From JARRNE01 sp963824085 (lineage in GTDB: Bacteria > Pseudomonadota > Gammaproteobacteria > Chromatiales > Chromatiaceae), in the NCBI GenBank assembly GCA_963824085.1, contig CAWGNT010000014.1:1-64000 (forward strand): DNA of 64,000 bases, in the 5' to 3' direction. Below are positions 51,969 through 61,235 of this stretch, in pieces (positions within the stretch are counted from its first letter, which is position 1; each line of letters starts with the position of its first letter). A model generated the notes under the pieces. The model was not told the origin of the DNA and searched no databases. It was given only the letters and a program-made list of their open reading frames with translations. The translations under genes and the position numbers were made by a program.

Positions 51969-52835
51969 TCATACACGCCGCCGCAGGGCCGCCAGCAGGA
52001 CGTTCTGACGGGCGCGCCGCTCGGCGATCATTCGACTCAGGACGGCCGACACGATGTAGACGGCACCTGCCAAGAGGACGATCGTCGGCCCCGCCGGGAG
52101 ATCCGGTGCGTAGGCAAGTGCGAGTCCGGCCGTCGTGAAGAAGCCCCCGAGAAGTGTCGCCAGCACCATCATGGGGCGGAGCGAATGCACGTAATGCCCG
52201 GCGACGGCCCCCGGCAGCGTCAGCAGGGCGATGACCAGGATCAAGCCCACCACCTGGATGAGGAGCACCACTGTGACCGCCACCAACACCAGCAGCAGCA
52301 GGTAGAAGACGGCCACCGGCACGCCCCGCACCCGCGCAAACTCCTCGTCGAATGAAACGGCAAGAAACTGACGGTAAAAGAGTCCGACCACCAGCAGAAG
52401 AAGGGCATCCAGCGCCGCCATAAACCATAGGTCCCGCGGCGGCACCAGCAAGATGTTCCCGAACAGATAGCTCATCAAGTCGGTCGAATAGCCGGGCGTC
52501 TTAGATATGAAGAGAATGCCAACCGCCATACCGATGGCCCACAGGGCGCCGATCAGGGTGTCCTCTTGGGCCTTCCACTTCAGTCGTACCGACCCGATGA
52601 GCAACGCGGCCAGGATCGCCGCGGCCAAGGCCCCCGCCAGGGGATCGAAACCGAAGTACAGTGCAGCGCCCATACCGCTCAAGACCGAGTGCGCGATCCC
52701 ACCGGCCAGGAAGGTGATGCGCTTGACCACCACGAAAGGCCCCACGATTCCGCAGCCGAGACTCGCAAGCAGCCCAGCCACGAGGGCCGTCTGCAGAAAG
52801 GTCTGTTGGCTCAGCGCTGATAGAAATTCCGTCAT
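51969..52835 (-). CDS. znuB: Zinc ABC transporter permease ZnuB
   Basis: 288 residues with about seven to eight hydrophobic helices and the family blocks GPFVVVKRITFLAGGIAHSVLSGMG, SYLFGNILLVP and VVGLILVIALLTLPGAVA. It is the membrane channel of a zinc (or manganese) uptake system with the ATPase and binding protein upstream. A MITE-like repeat separates it from znuC by 334 bases on the same strand. Confidence 0.92.
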   Translation of the reverse strand: MTEFLSALSQQTFLQTALVAGLLASLGCGIVGPFVVVKRITFLAGGIAHSVLSGMGAALYFGFDPLAGALAAAILAALLIGSVRLKWKAQEDTLIGALWAIGMAVGILFISKTPGYSTDLMSYLFGNILLVPPRDLWFMAALDALLLLVVGLFYRQFLAVSFDEEFARVRGVPVAVFYLLLLVLVAVTVVLLIQVVGLILVIALLTLPGAVAGHYVHSLRPMMVLATLLGGFFTTAGLALAYAPDLPAGPTIVLLAGAVYIVSAVLSRMIAERRARQNVLLAALRRRV

Positions 52836-52887
52836 CTTTGTGACCTGAGGGGCCGGGGTGTCGGCAGCATCGAGGCTACCGTAAACC

Positions 52888-53061
52888 TATACCGCTTGTA
52901 TTTGATTTCTACCCTTTATCGGGGTCGGGTTGCGCCCGCCGGGGGACGCCGTGGATTCCTCCCTGAAGGCTTGACGGCCGCCTCCCTGCGGCCGACACCC
53001 CCGGCGGGCGCTACCCGACCCCTTCGACCGAAAAGCGAAAAAATCGCGTGGGTTGGGTATA
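52888..53061 (-). repeat. MITE-like repeat, copy C
   Basis: Complete copy, 174 bases. Both ends are visible on the given strand: TATACCGCTTGTATTTGATTT at the left and CGAAAAAATCGCGTGGGTTGGGTATA at the right (in two parts), with GGGGTCGGGTTGCGCCCG and CGGGCGCTACCCGACCCC as inner arms. It is inserted between znuC and znuB. Confidence 0.85.
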
Positions 53062-53145
53062 CATGGAGGTATTCACGGCGCCCTCCGACGCCCGCAACCC
53101 AACGGCGGAATACGGACAATCGAGACGAGAATAGCGCAGTTGCCG
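53062..53145 (+). repeat. Partial MITE-like repeat, copy G
   Basis: Directly abutting copy C. GGAGGTATTCACGGCGCCCTCCGACGCCCGCAACCCAACGGCGGAA (read in parts) corresponds to the right half of the 51.8 kb copy, including the flank GAATAGCGCAGTTGCCGGGA. Confidence 0.5.
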
Positions 53146-53169
53146 GGATTTCGGCTCGGCACGGCTGTG

Positions 53170-53907
53170 CTAGTGCTTATGCGCAACCATCCGCACGGAC
53201 TCGCCGTACAGGTCGCGGACAATCTGGCCGTTGATGGCGTCCGTGCGGTGGCACACAAGCGTGCGGTTGAGGCAGGCGACGCGCCGCACGTAGCTGGAGA
53301 CGAAGGCGATATCGTGAGACACCACGATAATCGTCATGCGCTGATTGAGCTCTTCCAAGAGATCGAAGATCTCGCCCTCGAGGCGCTGGTCGATATTGGC
53401 CGTCGGCTCGTCCAGGATGAGGATTCGCGGCTCGCCCGCCAGGGCACGCGCCAAGAGCACCCGCTGCAGCTGCCCGCCGGAGAGCGTGCCGATCTGCTCC
53501 TTGGCAAAGTTCTCGGCCTCGACCTCGACCAGCGCTCGGCTAACCGCCTTGCGATCCGCAAGACCATAACCCCCCAGCCAGGAGCCCGTGCCTAAACGCC
53601 CAGTCAATACCGCTTGCTCCACCGTGATCGGGAAGTCCCGGGCGAACGCCGGATACTGGGGAACATAGCCGAGGGCCTTGCGCACTTGTCGGGGCGAGCG
53701 GCCCAGCACACGGATCTTCCCCGCCTGCGGCTCCAGCAGACCGAGGATCAGCTTGAGCAGGGTACTCTTACCGCCGGCATTGGGACCGACCACGCCCAGG
53801 AACTCGCCCTCCTCGACCGCCAAAGTCACATTCTCCAAGACGGGAGCGGCACCGTAGGAGAAGGTGACGCCATCGATACCGATGACCGGGTCGGGCACAT
53901 CGCTCAC
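53170..53907 (-). CDS. znuC: Zinc ABC transporter ATPase ZnuC
   Basis: 245 residues. Walker A GPNAGGKST, signature LSGGQLQRVLLARAL, Walker B ILILDEPTANID and switch VVSHD are intact. The tail is short and ends HKH, as in metal-type ATPases. Its ATG overlaps the znuA stop (ATGA), showing coupled translation. Confidence 0.94.
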   Translation of the reverse strand: MSDVPDPVIGIDGVTFSYGAAPVLENVTLAVEEGEFLGVVGPNAGGKSTLLKLILGLLEPQAGKIRVLGRSPRQVRKALGYVPQYPAFARDFPITVEQAVLTGRLGTGSWLGGYGLADRKAVSRALVEVEAENFAKEQIGTLSGGQLQRVLLARALAGEPRILILDEPTANIDQRLEGEIFDLLEELNQRMTIIVVSHDIAFVSSYVRRVACLNRTLVCHRTDAINGQIVRDLYGESVRMVAHKH

Positions 53908-54752
53908 GATTTCTCGGCCTCCGCGATCAGGCGGGCCACCCGGAGCATGTTTTCGACGTAGTCCGGGGCCAGGGGGTCGATAGTCTCCACACGGCCGTGG
54001 ATGGCGCGCGCCAGCTGCTCGGCTGCCCTGGAGCTGAGCTGGGGTTGGACGAAGATCACCTTCACCCCTTCGCGCCGCGCCTCATCAACCAGGGCGGCCA
54101 GCGCCTTCGCCCCCGGCTCCTTGCCCTCCCGCTGGACCGGGATCTGAGTCAGCCCGTACGTCTCGGCGAAATAGCCCCAGGCGGGATGGAAGACCATGAA
54201 GCTGCGGCTCGGAAGACCTTGCAGGATTGCATGGATCTGCCGATCGAGGGCGGAGAGCTCCGCAATGAAGGCCGCGTAGTTGGCCTCGTAGTCGCGCGTA
54301 TGGGGTGGATCCAGCTCCACCAGCGTGTCGCGGATGTTGTGCGCAATCACCTTGACCAGAAGCGGACTGGTCCAGACGTGTGGGTCCATCGCATGGCCGT
54401 GCTCCTCGTTCTCGTGCCGGCGCAGCCTGATCCCGGCCCGCGCGTCCAGGACCCGCATCCGCGGGTTGACCGCGCGAAAACGGCCCATCCAAACGTCCTC
54501 GAAGGGCATTCCCGTGCGCACGTAGAGGTCGGCTTTCGCCAGCTCCGCAACCTGCCGCGGCGTCGGCTCGAAGCTGTGCGGACTCTGCCCCGGCTGAACC
54601 ATCGCCTGGACGCGCACATGCCCGTCCCCGATCCGTTCCACGATCGTCTTCAGCGGCAGGACGCTGACAAAGACACTCAATTGCGGGGCCGCATACGGAG
54701 CTACGGGCAGCGCCCACAAGAACAGTAGCAACGCGAGGACAAACCGTCGCAT
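53904..54752 (-). CDS. znuA: Zinc-binding periplasmic protein ZnuA
   Basis: 282 residues from the ATG at 54752. A signal peptide (RRFVLALLLFLWALPVAPYA) precedes the cluster A-I fold, with metal-ligand contexts GQSPHSFEP, MDPHVWTSP and VFHPAWGYFA. The His-rich loop is short (RRHENEEHGHAMD), suggesting a moderate zinc-buffering role; manganese binding is an alternative. No clear Zur operator was found upstream. Confidence 0.92.
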   Translation of the reverse strand: MRRFVLALLLFLWALPVAPYAAPQLSVFVSVLPLKTIVERIGDGHVRVQAMVQPGQSPHSFEPTPRQVAELAKADLYVRTGMPFEDVWMGRFRAVNPRMRVLDARAGIRLRRHENEEHGHAMDPHVWTSPLLVKVIAHNIRDTLVELDPPHTRDYEANYAAFIAELSALDRQIHAILQGLPSRSFMVFHPAWGYFAETYGLTQIPVQREGKEPGAKALAALVDEARREGVKVIFVQPQLSSRAAEQLARAIHGRVETIDPLAPDYVENMLRVARLIAEAEKS

Positions 54753-55299
54753 GTGTGAACTTAGGAACGACTCAGGAGCGCCATGGAAAAGTTTGTAGGG
54801 TGGGACAAGCGCAGCGGTCCCACCAACCACCGCCGCGCTGCGCCTCCGTTCCCGCCGTTCATCTCGCCATTTAACCGTTGCCAGGGACGACTCTGGAACG
54901 GTACGGGAAAGGATGCGCCAACGTGGCCCTCAGGCACCTGGTGGGCGAGGAAAGTATTTCCTGCACGGGAGAAGTCGCCCTCCTGGCGGCGCCGCGCCTG
55001 CAGTGTACGGCTAGCGTCGCGGAACGATCCGGCGTCGGGCGCCTGCCTCAGCCAGCTCAAATAAGACAGCCGTTCGTAGAATATAACGCGCTTGTATCGA
55101 ACAGAAGAGCCTCGCCGGACCGTCGGGACGGCCCAGCGGGGAAGCGTTTGGGGGAAGGCGCTAAAGCTCAGCCTCCACGCCCAGGTCCCTCCGGCAGACC
55201 ATCAACGGTGTCTGGGATCGGTGGCGTCTCAAGAGCGGTCTGCGTAAGAGGTGGGCGCGCACGCCCGCCCACCAGGTGGTCAGGGCTTACGACAACGCC
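54753..55299. other. Gap with REP-like hairpin
   Basis: GGTGGGAC (54799-54806) and GTCCCACC (54817-54824) form the common GTGGGAC-type hairpin. At 55251-55272 GTGGGCG/CGCCCAC forms a stem just after the FKBP gene. The rest holds no supported gene. Confidence 0.5.
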
Positions 55300-56082
55300 C
55301 TAATCCGTGTCGCCTTCCTTCGCTTCGCTGGGCTTCGCCTTCTCACCCTCCGATCCGCCGCCCTGCTCCTTCTGACCCGCCGGTTTGGCCGCCTGCGCCT
55401 TCTGACCAACGGAGACGAGCTCGACATCGAAGATCAGGGTCTGGTCGGCGAGCGGCCCCCGAGATCCGTACGCCAGATTGGACGGGATGAACAGCTCGGC
55501 CTTGCCGCCCTCCTTCATCAGCTGGAGCCCTTCCGTCCAGCCCTTGATGACGCCGTTCAGACGGAAGGTCGCCGGCTTTCCGCGCTTGTAGGAGCTGTCG
55601 AACTCCTTGCCGTCGACCAGGGTGCCGCGGTAGTTCACCGTCACCTGGTCGGTCGCGGCCGGGCTCTTTCCGGTCCCCTCCTTGAGGATCTTGTACTGAA
55701 GCCCACTCTTGGTGGTGACCACACCCTCCTTCTTCGCGTTCTCCTCCATGAACTTCTTGCCCTCGGCGACCTTCTGCTGCTCCGCCTCTTTCCGCTTGGC
55801 CTGCTGGTCGGCGATGATCTTGCGCCTGAGCTCCATCAGGGTGGTGTGCATTTCCTCGGGTTTCATGAGCGGCTCCGCACCGGAGAGCGCATCCTGAATT
55901 CCCTTGACGACCGCCGCGCTGTCCAGCTCCACGCCTTGGCGCTTGAAGTCGCCGCCGATCTGATAGCCGAGGCTGTAGTTGATCTTCCCGCTCTCGGTCT
56001 TCAGGTCAACCGGCGCATCACTCGCCGCCCAGGCGGTTGCGCAAAGACCGGTGCCCACAATTGCCGCAATCACAGATTTCAT
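55300..56082 (-). CDS. Periplasmic FKBP-type peptidyl-prolyl isomerase
   Basis: 260 residues from the ATG at 56082 (GGAGGA upstream). The signal peptide is KSVIAAIVGTGLCATAWA. An FkpA/Mip-type N-terminal dimerisation region (about 30-120, SYSLGYQIGGDFKRQGVELD, long helix with AEQQKVAEGKKFMEENAKKEGV) precedes the FKBP domain (about 125-230: VNYRGTLVDGKEFDSSYKRG, GVIKGWTEGLQLMKEGGKAELFIPSNLAYG). A Lys/Glu/Gly-rich tail of 30 residues is extra. It folds envelope proteins. Confidence 0.93.
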   Translation of the reverse strand: MKSVIAAIVGTGLCATAWAASDAPVDLKTESGKINYSLGYQIGGDFKRQGVELDSAAVVKGIQDALSGAEPLMKPEEMHTTLMELRRKIIADQQAKRKEAEQQKVAEGKKFMEENAKKEGVVTTKSGLQYKILKEGTGKSPAATDQVTVNYRGTLVDGKEFDSSYKRGKPATFRLNGVIKGWTEGLQLMKEGGKAELFIPSNLAYGSRGPLADQTLIFDVELVSVGQKAQAAKPAGQKEQGGGSEGEKAKPSEAKEGDTD

Positions 56083-56500
56083 ACGATCTTGTCTCCTCCA
56101 CTTCATCCGGTTTCGTTGGTCTACCCGATCGGTAGAATCGATAAGGATAGCAAAAGGGACAGCGCCCTAGCATGAAACTTTGGTGGGCTAATCGCGTGCC
56201 TGAGAGGTTGGTGCGCATGGGGATGGGGGACGAGGCAGCGACCGGCGCCAATTGTGGGAGGGAGCTTACGTTTCGTTTTCGATAGCCAACGGCATCGGGC
56301 CCACTTGCCGACTCCCACCACCTCAGGATTGCGCACCAACGGCTTCCAAGCACCCGCGCACGTTGAGCGCCGCCGCCGGCTATCTGAGCCTGAAGAGAGA
56401 ACTCTCGCAAGATGAGGCCAGCCGCGTTCAGTCGATTTCGGATCACTTCATCGGCTGTTCGAGGCAGCTTCCCATCCCGTCGAGCCAGCCGCACGAACGA
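56083..56500. other. Gap without a recognisable gene
   Basis: No gene, promoter or repeat can be supported between the FKBP gene and the terminator-like stem. Confidence 0.35.
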
Positions 56501-56526
56501 CGAGGGCCGCTCTCAGGCGGCCCTCG
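56501..56526 (-). terminator. Terminator-like hairpin after the multicopper oxidase
   Basis: CGAGGGCCGC-TCTCAG-GCGGCCCTCG is a perfect ten-base stem with a six-base loop, 29 bases beyond the oxidase stop codon. The T-run is weak (only TCGTTCGT on the reverse strand), so termination strength is uncertain. Confidence 0.6.
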
Positions 56527-56554
56527 CTATCAGTCAGCTAGCTGCTAGAAAATG

Positions 56555-58676
56555 TCAGGCGCCCGCCCCAACGTACAGCACCCGCATCATCTCGTGGTCC
56601 TCGTGGGAGAGGATGTGGCAGTGCCAGACATAGCGGCCGGGCTTGTCGAAAGTGGCCTTGATCCGGGTGATCTGGCCCGGGCAGGGCCGTCACCATGTCT
56701 TTCGGGCGTTCTCGACGTACTCGTCCGGCTCCGGGTGCGACACGGCGCCGCCGTAGTGTGGATTCACGATCCGGAAGCCGTCTGCCGAGCGAGCCGTTGT
56801 GCTGCACCACCGGCTGCGTGACCAGGTAGGTGCCGTCGCCGGTCGGCGCGGCGCCGTAATCCCGTTAGGGTCGAGCACCCGGTCATCCTCGTTGGTGGCG
56901 CTGTCCCACACGATCTCCTGCCGGCCCAGGACCTCGAAGTGCACCAGGTGCAGGTGGACCGGGTGGGCGTCGCCAGTGACGTTCCAGATCTCCCACTCCT
57001 CGGTGGAATCGAGGGCCGGGTTCTCCGTGGTCGGGCTGTGCCAGGCGATGGAGCCTTCCATCTGGCCGACGAGGCCGGCGTCAATGTACGGCTGTCGTGT
57101 TCGGCCAGTTGATCGGGTTGCCGGTGTAGTCGGTGGCCGGCTCGGCGGTGCCCAGCAGCGGCTGCAGCCGACCGAACTCGTCCTTGCCCTCGAACAGGGC
57201 CACCTTGCGCAGCCGGGTCGGCGTCCGGCACATCCGGGCCGAAGGCGATGCCCGTCGGGCTCGACATCGGGCACGGCGGTGTCCAGCGGCAGCACGACGT
57301 CGAAGGCCATGATGCGGTCGGTCTCGCCGAACGACCTGCGGGCCCGGGGATGTCGCCGCCGAACGGCTCGTCGCCGCCGATGTTCTTCATGATGACGCGG
57401 TTGCCCGGCGTGACGGTCTTGAAGTCGAAGATGATGTCGTAGCGCGAGCCGGTCTCGATCAGCAGCGTGTCGACTGTCGTCGGGCTGGAGGCCAGGCCCT
57501 GGTCGCTGCCGATGACCGTGAAGCGGAGCGGTCCGGTCGGCGCTGGCGAAGTCCGTCGCGCCGGCGGGCACCTCGAAGAACTGCATCGCCAGGAAGCGGC
57601 TGTCGCAGCCGTTCAGCAGGCGCAGCCGGTAGTTGCGCGGCTCCACGTCCATCTTCGGCCAGATCTTGCCGTTGACCACCATGTGGTCGCCGAAGAACTC
57701 GGCCAGCGCCGTGGGCCCGCCGCCAGGGAAGATGATCGGCGGCAGATCGCGCCTTCGCCGGTGATGAAGTCCGCGTAGAACGGGTCGCCCGGGAACGCCG
57801 GGTAGAAGAGCTCCCCGTTGTCTTTGAACATGCGGTCCTGGATGGCGAAGGCCGCCTCGTAGGGAAGGCCGGCAGGTCCAGCGGATTGCCGAGCAGGCCG
57901 GTGTCGATCGTCGTCGCGCATGATGTAGAAGCCGGCCATGCCGGCGTAGACGTTGAGCCGCGTGATGCCGAGGGCGTGGTCGTGGTACCAGAGGGTGCCG
58001 GCCGGCTGGCTCGTTGTCGTAGACGATACTTCTTGTCCAGCCCACTGCGGGCCCGCGGATCGTGTAGCCCGGGCTGAAGAAGAACTCGGGGTTGCCGTCG
58101 AACTGGAAGTCGGTGTGGCCGCCGTGCAGATGGGTGACGATCGGGCACGCCGTCCTTCTCGATGGAGTAGCTGCTCGTAGCCCGTGCAGGCTGTAGGCCC
58201 AGTGCAGGCTGGTGTCGACCACCGGCCGGCCGGTGTAATCACCGAAGCCCAGGCTGTGTTGTCCTTGCCGGTGATCAGGTAGGGCACCTTGATCCAGCTT
58301 GTTCTCCATTTGACCTCGAGAGGCTGGTCGCTCTGGGCACCTGAAGGTCCGGCCAGGCCACGTGTAGAACTTGTTGTCCCCGTAGCCCCAGACGGTAGTC
58401 TGTACCGGAGTCACGCCGTCGGGTCGCCACAGACCGGTCATCTGGACAGTCTGGCCGCATGCCGACTTGATCTTGCCCATCCTCGTGTCGTAGATGAACC
58501 CCGGGTCTAGGGCATTGGGCACCAGGTCTCGGTAAACTTCGGCTGCATCGCCGGATCGCTGAGCCCGGAACCTAGTGCTCGCCGCACGGGCTTTAGTAGA
58601 TAAAGCGTGACCAAGGCACGGCGGCCCCAAGTCCGAGCAAGGCGGTCGTCTGGATAAACTTTCTGCGGGTTACCAT
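56555..58676 (-). pseudogene. Tat-exported multicopper oxidase, many frame breaks
   Basis: The ATG at 58676 (AGGAGA upstream) opens a twin-arginine signal (TRRKFIQTTALLGLGAAV). All four copper-binding blocks occur but in different frames: HLHGGH near 58130, WYHDHALG near 57980, HPVHLHLVHFEV near 56950, and the type-1 site HCHILSHEDHEMM near 56610, before the stop at 56555. Between them the frame changes at least eight times, usually within 100-200 bases, and every frame piece still reads as good protein (bilirubin-oxidase/CotA type, about 700 residues). This is what indel-prone sequence looks like, though decay is possible. Expected role: periplasmic oxidation of Cu(I), Mn(II) or phenolics. 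Confidence 0.8.
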
Positions 58677-59411
58677 TAGACGTCTCCTACGATGAGTGGT
58701 ATGCGGTGGGTGGTTTGCCAATTCCTTGGCGAGTCATGTGATTGCATATAGTTCTCGTTCATCCGCGCGTTCGATCGAAATCTGCGCCATCCGTACACAG
58801 GCTCTCGATACGTACAATCTATTGCGCCCCGCCTTGTCGTCAGCCCTTCCAGAGGCAACGTCGCCGAACATTCGGAACCGTTGCGGGAACGATGGGGTGT
58901 GCATTTGAGCTCCTGTCCTGCTCTCATCTGAGCCGACATGGCTCCCGAAACTGGGTCCAGCGCTCGGCGGAAGCGGCGCAACCTGGGGTGCCGTACTGGC
59001 GGCGTATCTCCGACATGGACGTCCATGTCACCCAGTTGCGGTCCTCGGACACGCAGAAACGAAGGCTATACCGTCCATGAAGGTTTTCTCTTTCCGGATC
59101 CAGCAGCCAAGCTGTGGGACCTCCAGCGGCGGACACCATCGGTTCTCTCGCATCCGACGCACTCTGACCCCGGCTGCATTAACTTTCGTTAACACGCGGC
59201 ATGCCAAGCACACAGCCCGCAGTCGCATGCAAACCGCAGGAGAGAGCGGGCGGTCTTCGGACTGGTCAACAAATCATCGTCACCTGATTGATCTGATTCT
59301 GTTTTCGACGGGGGTTATGCATTCAGCTCCCGCAGCGGCGAAGATATAGAAAGCGTGCGAGGTGCCTCTGGTTTCGTCACAGCCTTGTTACGCCTGGTCA
59401 CACGAGCGTTA
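58677..59411. other. Long divergent intergenic region
   Basis: Between the oxidase and the sigma-54 activator. No coding sequence is supported. A reverse-strand near-match to a sigma-54 promoter (CGGCAC and TTGC, one base too far apart) lies at 58978-58993. Confidence 0.4.
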
Positions 59412-59664
59412 CAGGGAATTTCCTCATGACAATCGGTCGCAACATGACATCTGTCAGGTTTGTCATGCTGACAAACTGTCAACTGACGATCTTGTCATGT
59501 ACCCTGGGGACCATAAGAAAGTCACAAGAAGTCCCTTGTTGGCCGCATGGTTTGCAAGGCAGTGTGCCAGGGAATTTCTGCATGACATTCTGTCAAATCA
59601 TGACATCTGTCAGCTTTGTCATGCTGACGGATTGTCAACTGACACTTTTGTCATGTACTCTGCA
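59412..59664 (+). promoter_or_regulatory. Tandem TGACA/TGTCA operator-like array
   Basis: Two direct repeats of about 97 bases (59412-59508 and 59568-59663), spaced exactly 156 bases, each carry seven to eight half-sites TGACA or TGTCA, many as inverted pairs such as TGACATCTGTCA and TGTCATGCTGACA. They lie 75-330 bases before the sigma-54 activator gene and on the upstream side of the divergent oxidase. The dyads are more numerous than one dimer site needs, suggesting a cooperative binding platform, probably for the activator encoded next to it. Confidence 0.7.
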
Positions 59665-59738
59665 GTCGCACAAAGTTGAGAACAAATCCCTTGCTACGCA
59701 AGTGGATAATAAGCTGATGTGTGTGGAGGAGCTGGCCA

Positions 59739-61184
59739 ATGAACCCACCGATCGAGCTGGAGTCCCTCGTCGATATCCACGATCAGCCGTTCGTCGTCGT
59801 CGACCAGCAGTTCCGGGTCGTCATCGTCAACCGGGCGTTCGAAGAGACCTACGGGATCACACGCTCGGCCGCGGTCGGCCGGGCTTGTTACTCGCTCATC
59901 CGCGGCGACGACAGACCCTGCCCGTGCGATCCGCAGGGCAAGCATTGTCCTTTCGGCGGCGTGTTTGCCGAACAGGGCACGGGAACCTCAACGCGCAGGT
60001 TTCGCGACAAGGAAAACCGGGAGCATATTGTTCGGATACAGGCCTATCCCGTACGGACGACCACCGGCGAGGTCTACGTCGGCGAGCTCGTCCAGCGCGA
60101 CGCGATGCGGATTCACCCGGAAGCGGACGGCACCTGCGCGGGACCACGCATGGTGGGTGAGTCCCCGGTGTTTCTTGAGGCGCTCGACAGGCTCCGGATG
60201 GCGGCGGGCACCGGAGCGCCGGTCCTCCTCTTGGGAGAGACCGGCACGGGCAAAGAGCTGGCGGCGGCCTACGTGCACCGCTACTCATCGCGCAGCAAGG
60301 CGTCATTTCAGACCCTGGATTGCACGGCATTGACGGCCGAGCTGTTCGAGAGTGAGGTCTTCGGCCATGAACGCGGCGCCTTCACCGGTAATACCGGTGA
60401 GAAACCGGGGATCTTTGAGCTGGCGAACGGGGGTACCCTGTTCCTCGACGAGATCGGCGACATGCCGCTGGCGCTGCAGTCGAAGCTGCTGCGCGTGCTG
60501 GAGACCGGGCAGTTCCGCCGCGTAGGAGGAACCAAGATGCTGCACGCCGATGTGCGTATCATCTCGGCTACAAACCGCCAGCTGCGCGACGTTCCGTGGT
60601 TTCGCTCGGATCTTTACTACCGCATCGCCTGTGTCAGCGTGACGCTGCCCAGCCTCGCCGAGCGCCGAAGCGATATCCCGTTACTGGCGAACGAGCTCGT
60701 GGAGCGTATTTCACAGACCTCGGGACAGCGATTCACGGTCGACAAGTCGGCCCTGGAGCTGCTGCAGGCCCATGACTTCCCGGGCAACATCCGCGAGCTG
60801 CGAAACCTGCTGTGGGTAGCGACAGTGAACGCCCGCGGGGCACGCATCACACGCGAAAACATCACTGCCGCCTTACCCCCGCCCGAGGGCGTCAACGGAT
60901 CGGCCCACAATCCGCCGGCTCTGGCGGAGGCAGTCGCCGCCCGCCCTGCCGCCGCGACCAAGCCACCAAGCACACCGCAGGAAAGGCCCCCGGTTCGAAG
61001 GAAGTGGCAAGCGGATTTCCTCGCCGAGGTGCTGCAGCGGCACCAGGGCAATCGACGTGCAGCGGCGGAGGAGCTTGGCGTTAGCGAACGAACGATATAC
61101 CGCAAGCTCAAGGCGTTCGATCTGGCGAGCTGGATCCTTGTCCTAAACGCAGCCCTTCTGCGGTTGCTGGAGCCATTGATGTAA
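59739..61184 (+). CDS. PAS-domain sigma-54 activator
   Basis: 481 residues. The N-terminal PAS domain (about 10-120) carries a cysteine group C50, C61, C63 and C70 (CYSLIRGDDRPCPC..GKHC), which could hold a metal or Fe-S cluster or act as a thiol switch. The AAA+ domain (about 137-375) has Walker A GETGTGKE, Walker B GTLFLDEIGD and a sigma-54 loop GAFTGN (213-218), differing from GAFTGA in the last residue. A Pro/Ala linker and Fis-type HTH (RRAAAEELGVSERTIYRKLKAF) follow, with an unusual hydrophobic 16-residue tail. The ATG at 59739 follows GGAGGA; a GTG at 59721 is less likely. There is no receiver domain, so it senses directly. Confidence 0.9.
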   Translation: MNPPIELESLVDIHDQPFVVVDQQFRVVIVNRAFEETYGITRSAAVGRACYSLIRGDDRPCPCDPQGKHCPFGGVFAEQGTGTSTRRFRDKENREHIVRIQAYPVRTTTGEVYVGELVQRDAMRIHPEADGTCAGPRMVGESPVFLEALDRLRMAAGTGAPVLLLGETGTGKELAAAYVHRYSSRSKASFQTLDCTALTAELFESEVFGHERGAFTGNTGEKPGIFELANGGTLFLDEIGDMPLALQSKLLRVLETGQFRRVGGTKMLHADVRIISATNRQLRDVPWFRSDLYYRIACVSVTLPSLAERRSDIPLLANELVERISQTSGQRFTVDKSALELLQAHDFPGNIRELRNLLWVATVNARGARITRENITAALPPPEGVNGSAHNPPALAEAVAARPAAATKPPSTPQERPPVRRKWQADFLAEVLQRHQGNRRAAAEELGVSERTIYRKLKAFDLASWILVLNAALLRLLEPLM

Positions 61185-61235
61185 CGCCGGGCGGCGCTTC
61201 GGAGAACGACCGCCGGAGCGCGTCGCGCCCTGGCG

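Noticed and set aside
59538..59556. TTGGCCGCATGGTTTGCAA between the two array repeats as a sigma-54 promoter
   Set aside because: The GG-to-GC spacing is one base too long and the -24 element is poor.
59362..59679. Open frame through the repeat array with two CQxCHAD motifs that look like haem c sites
   Set aside because: The CxxCH pattern arises from TGTCA half-sites read in frame. There is no signal peptide or ribosome site, and the inverted dyads are better explained as operators.
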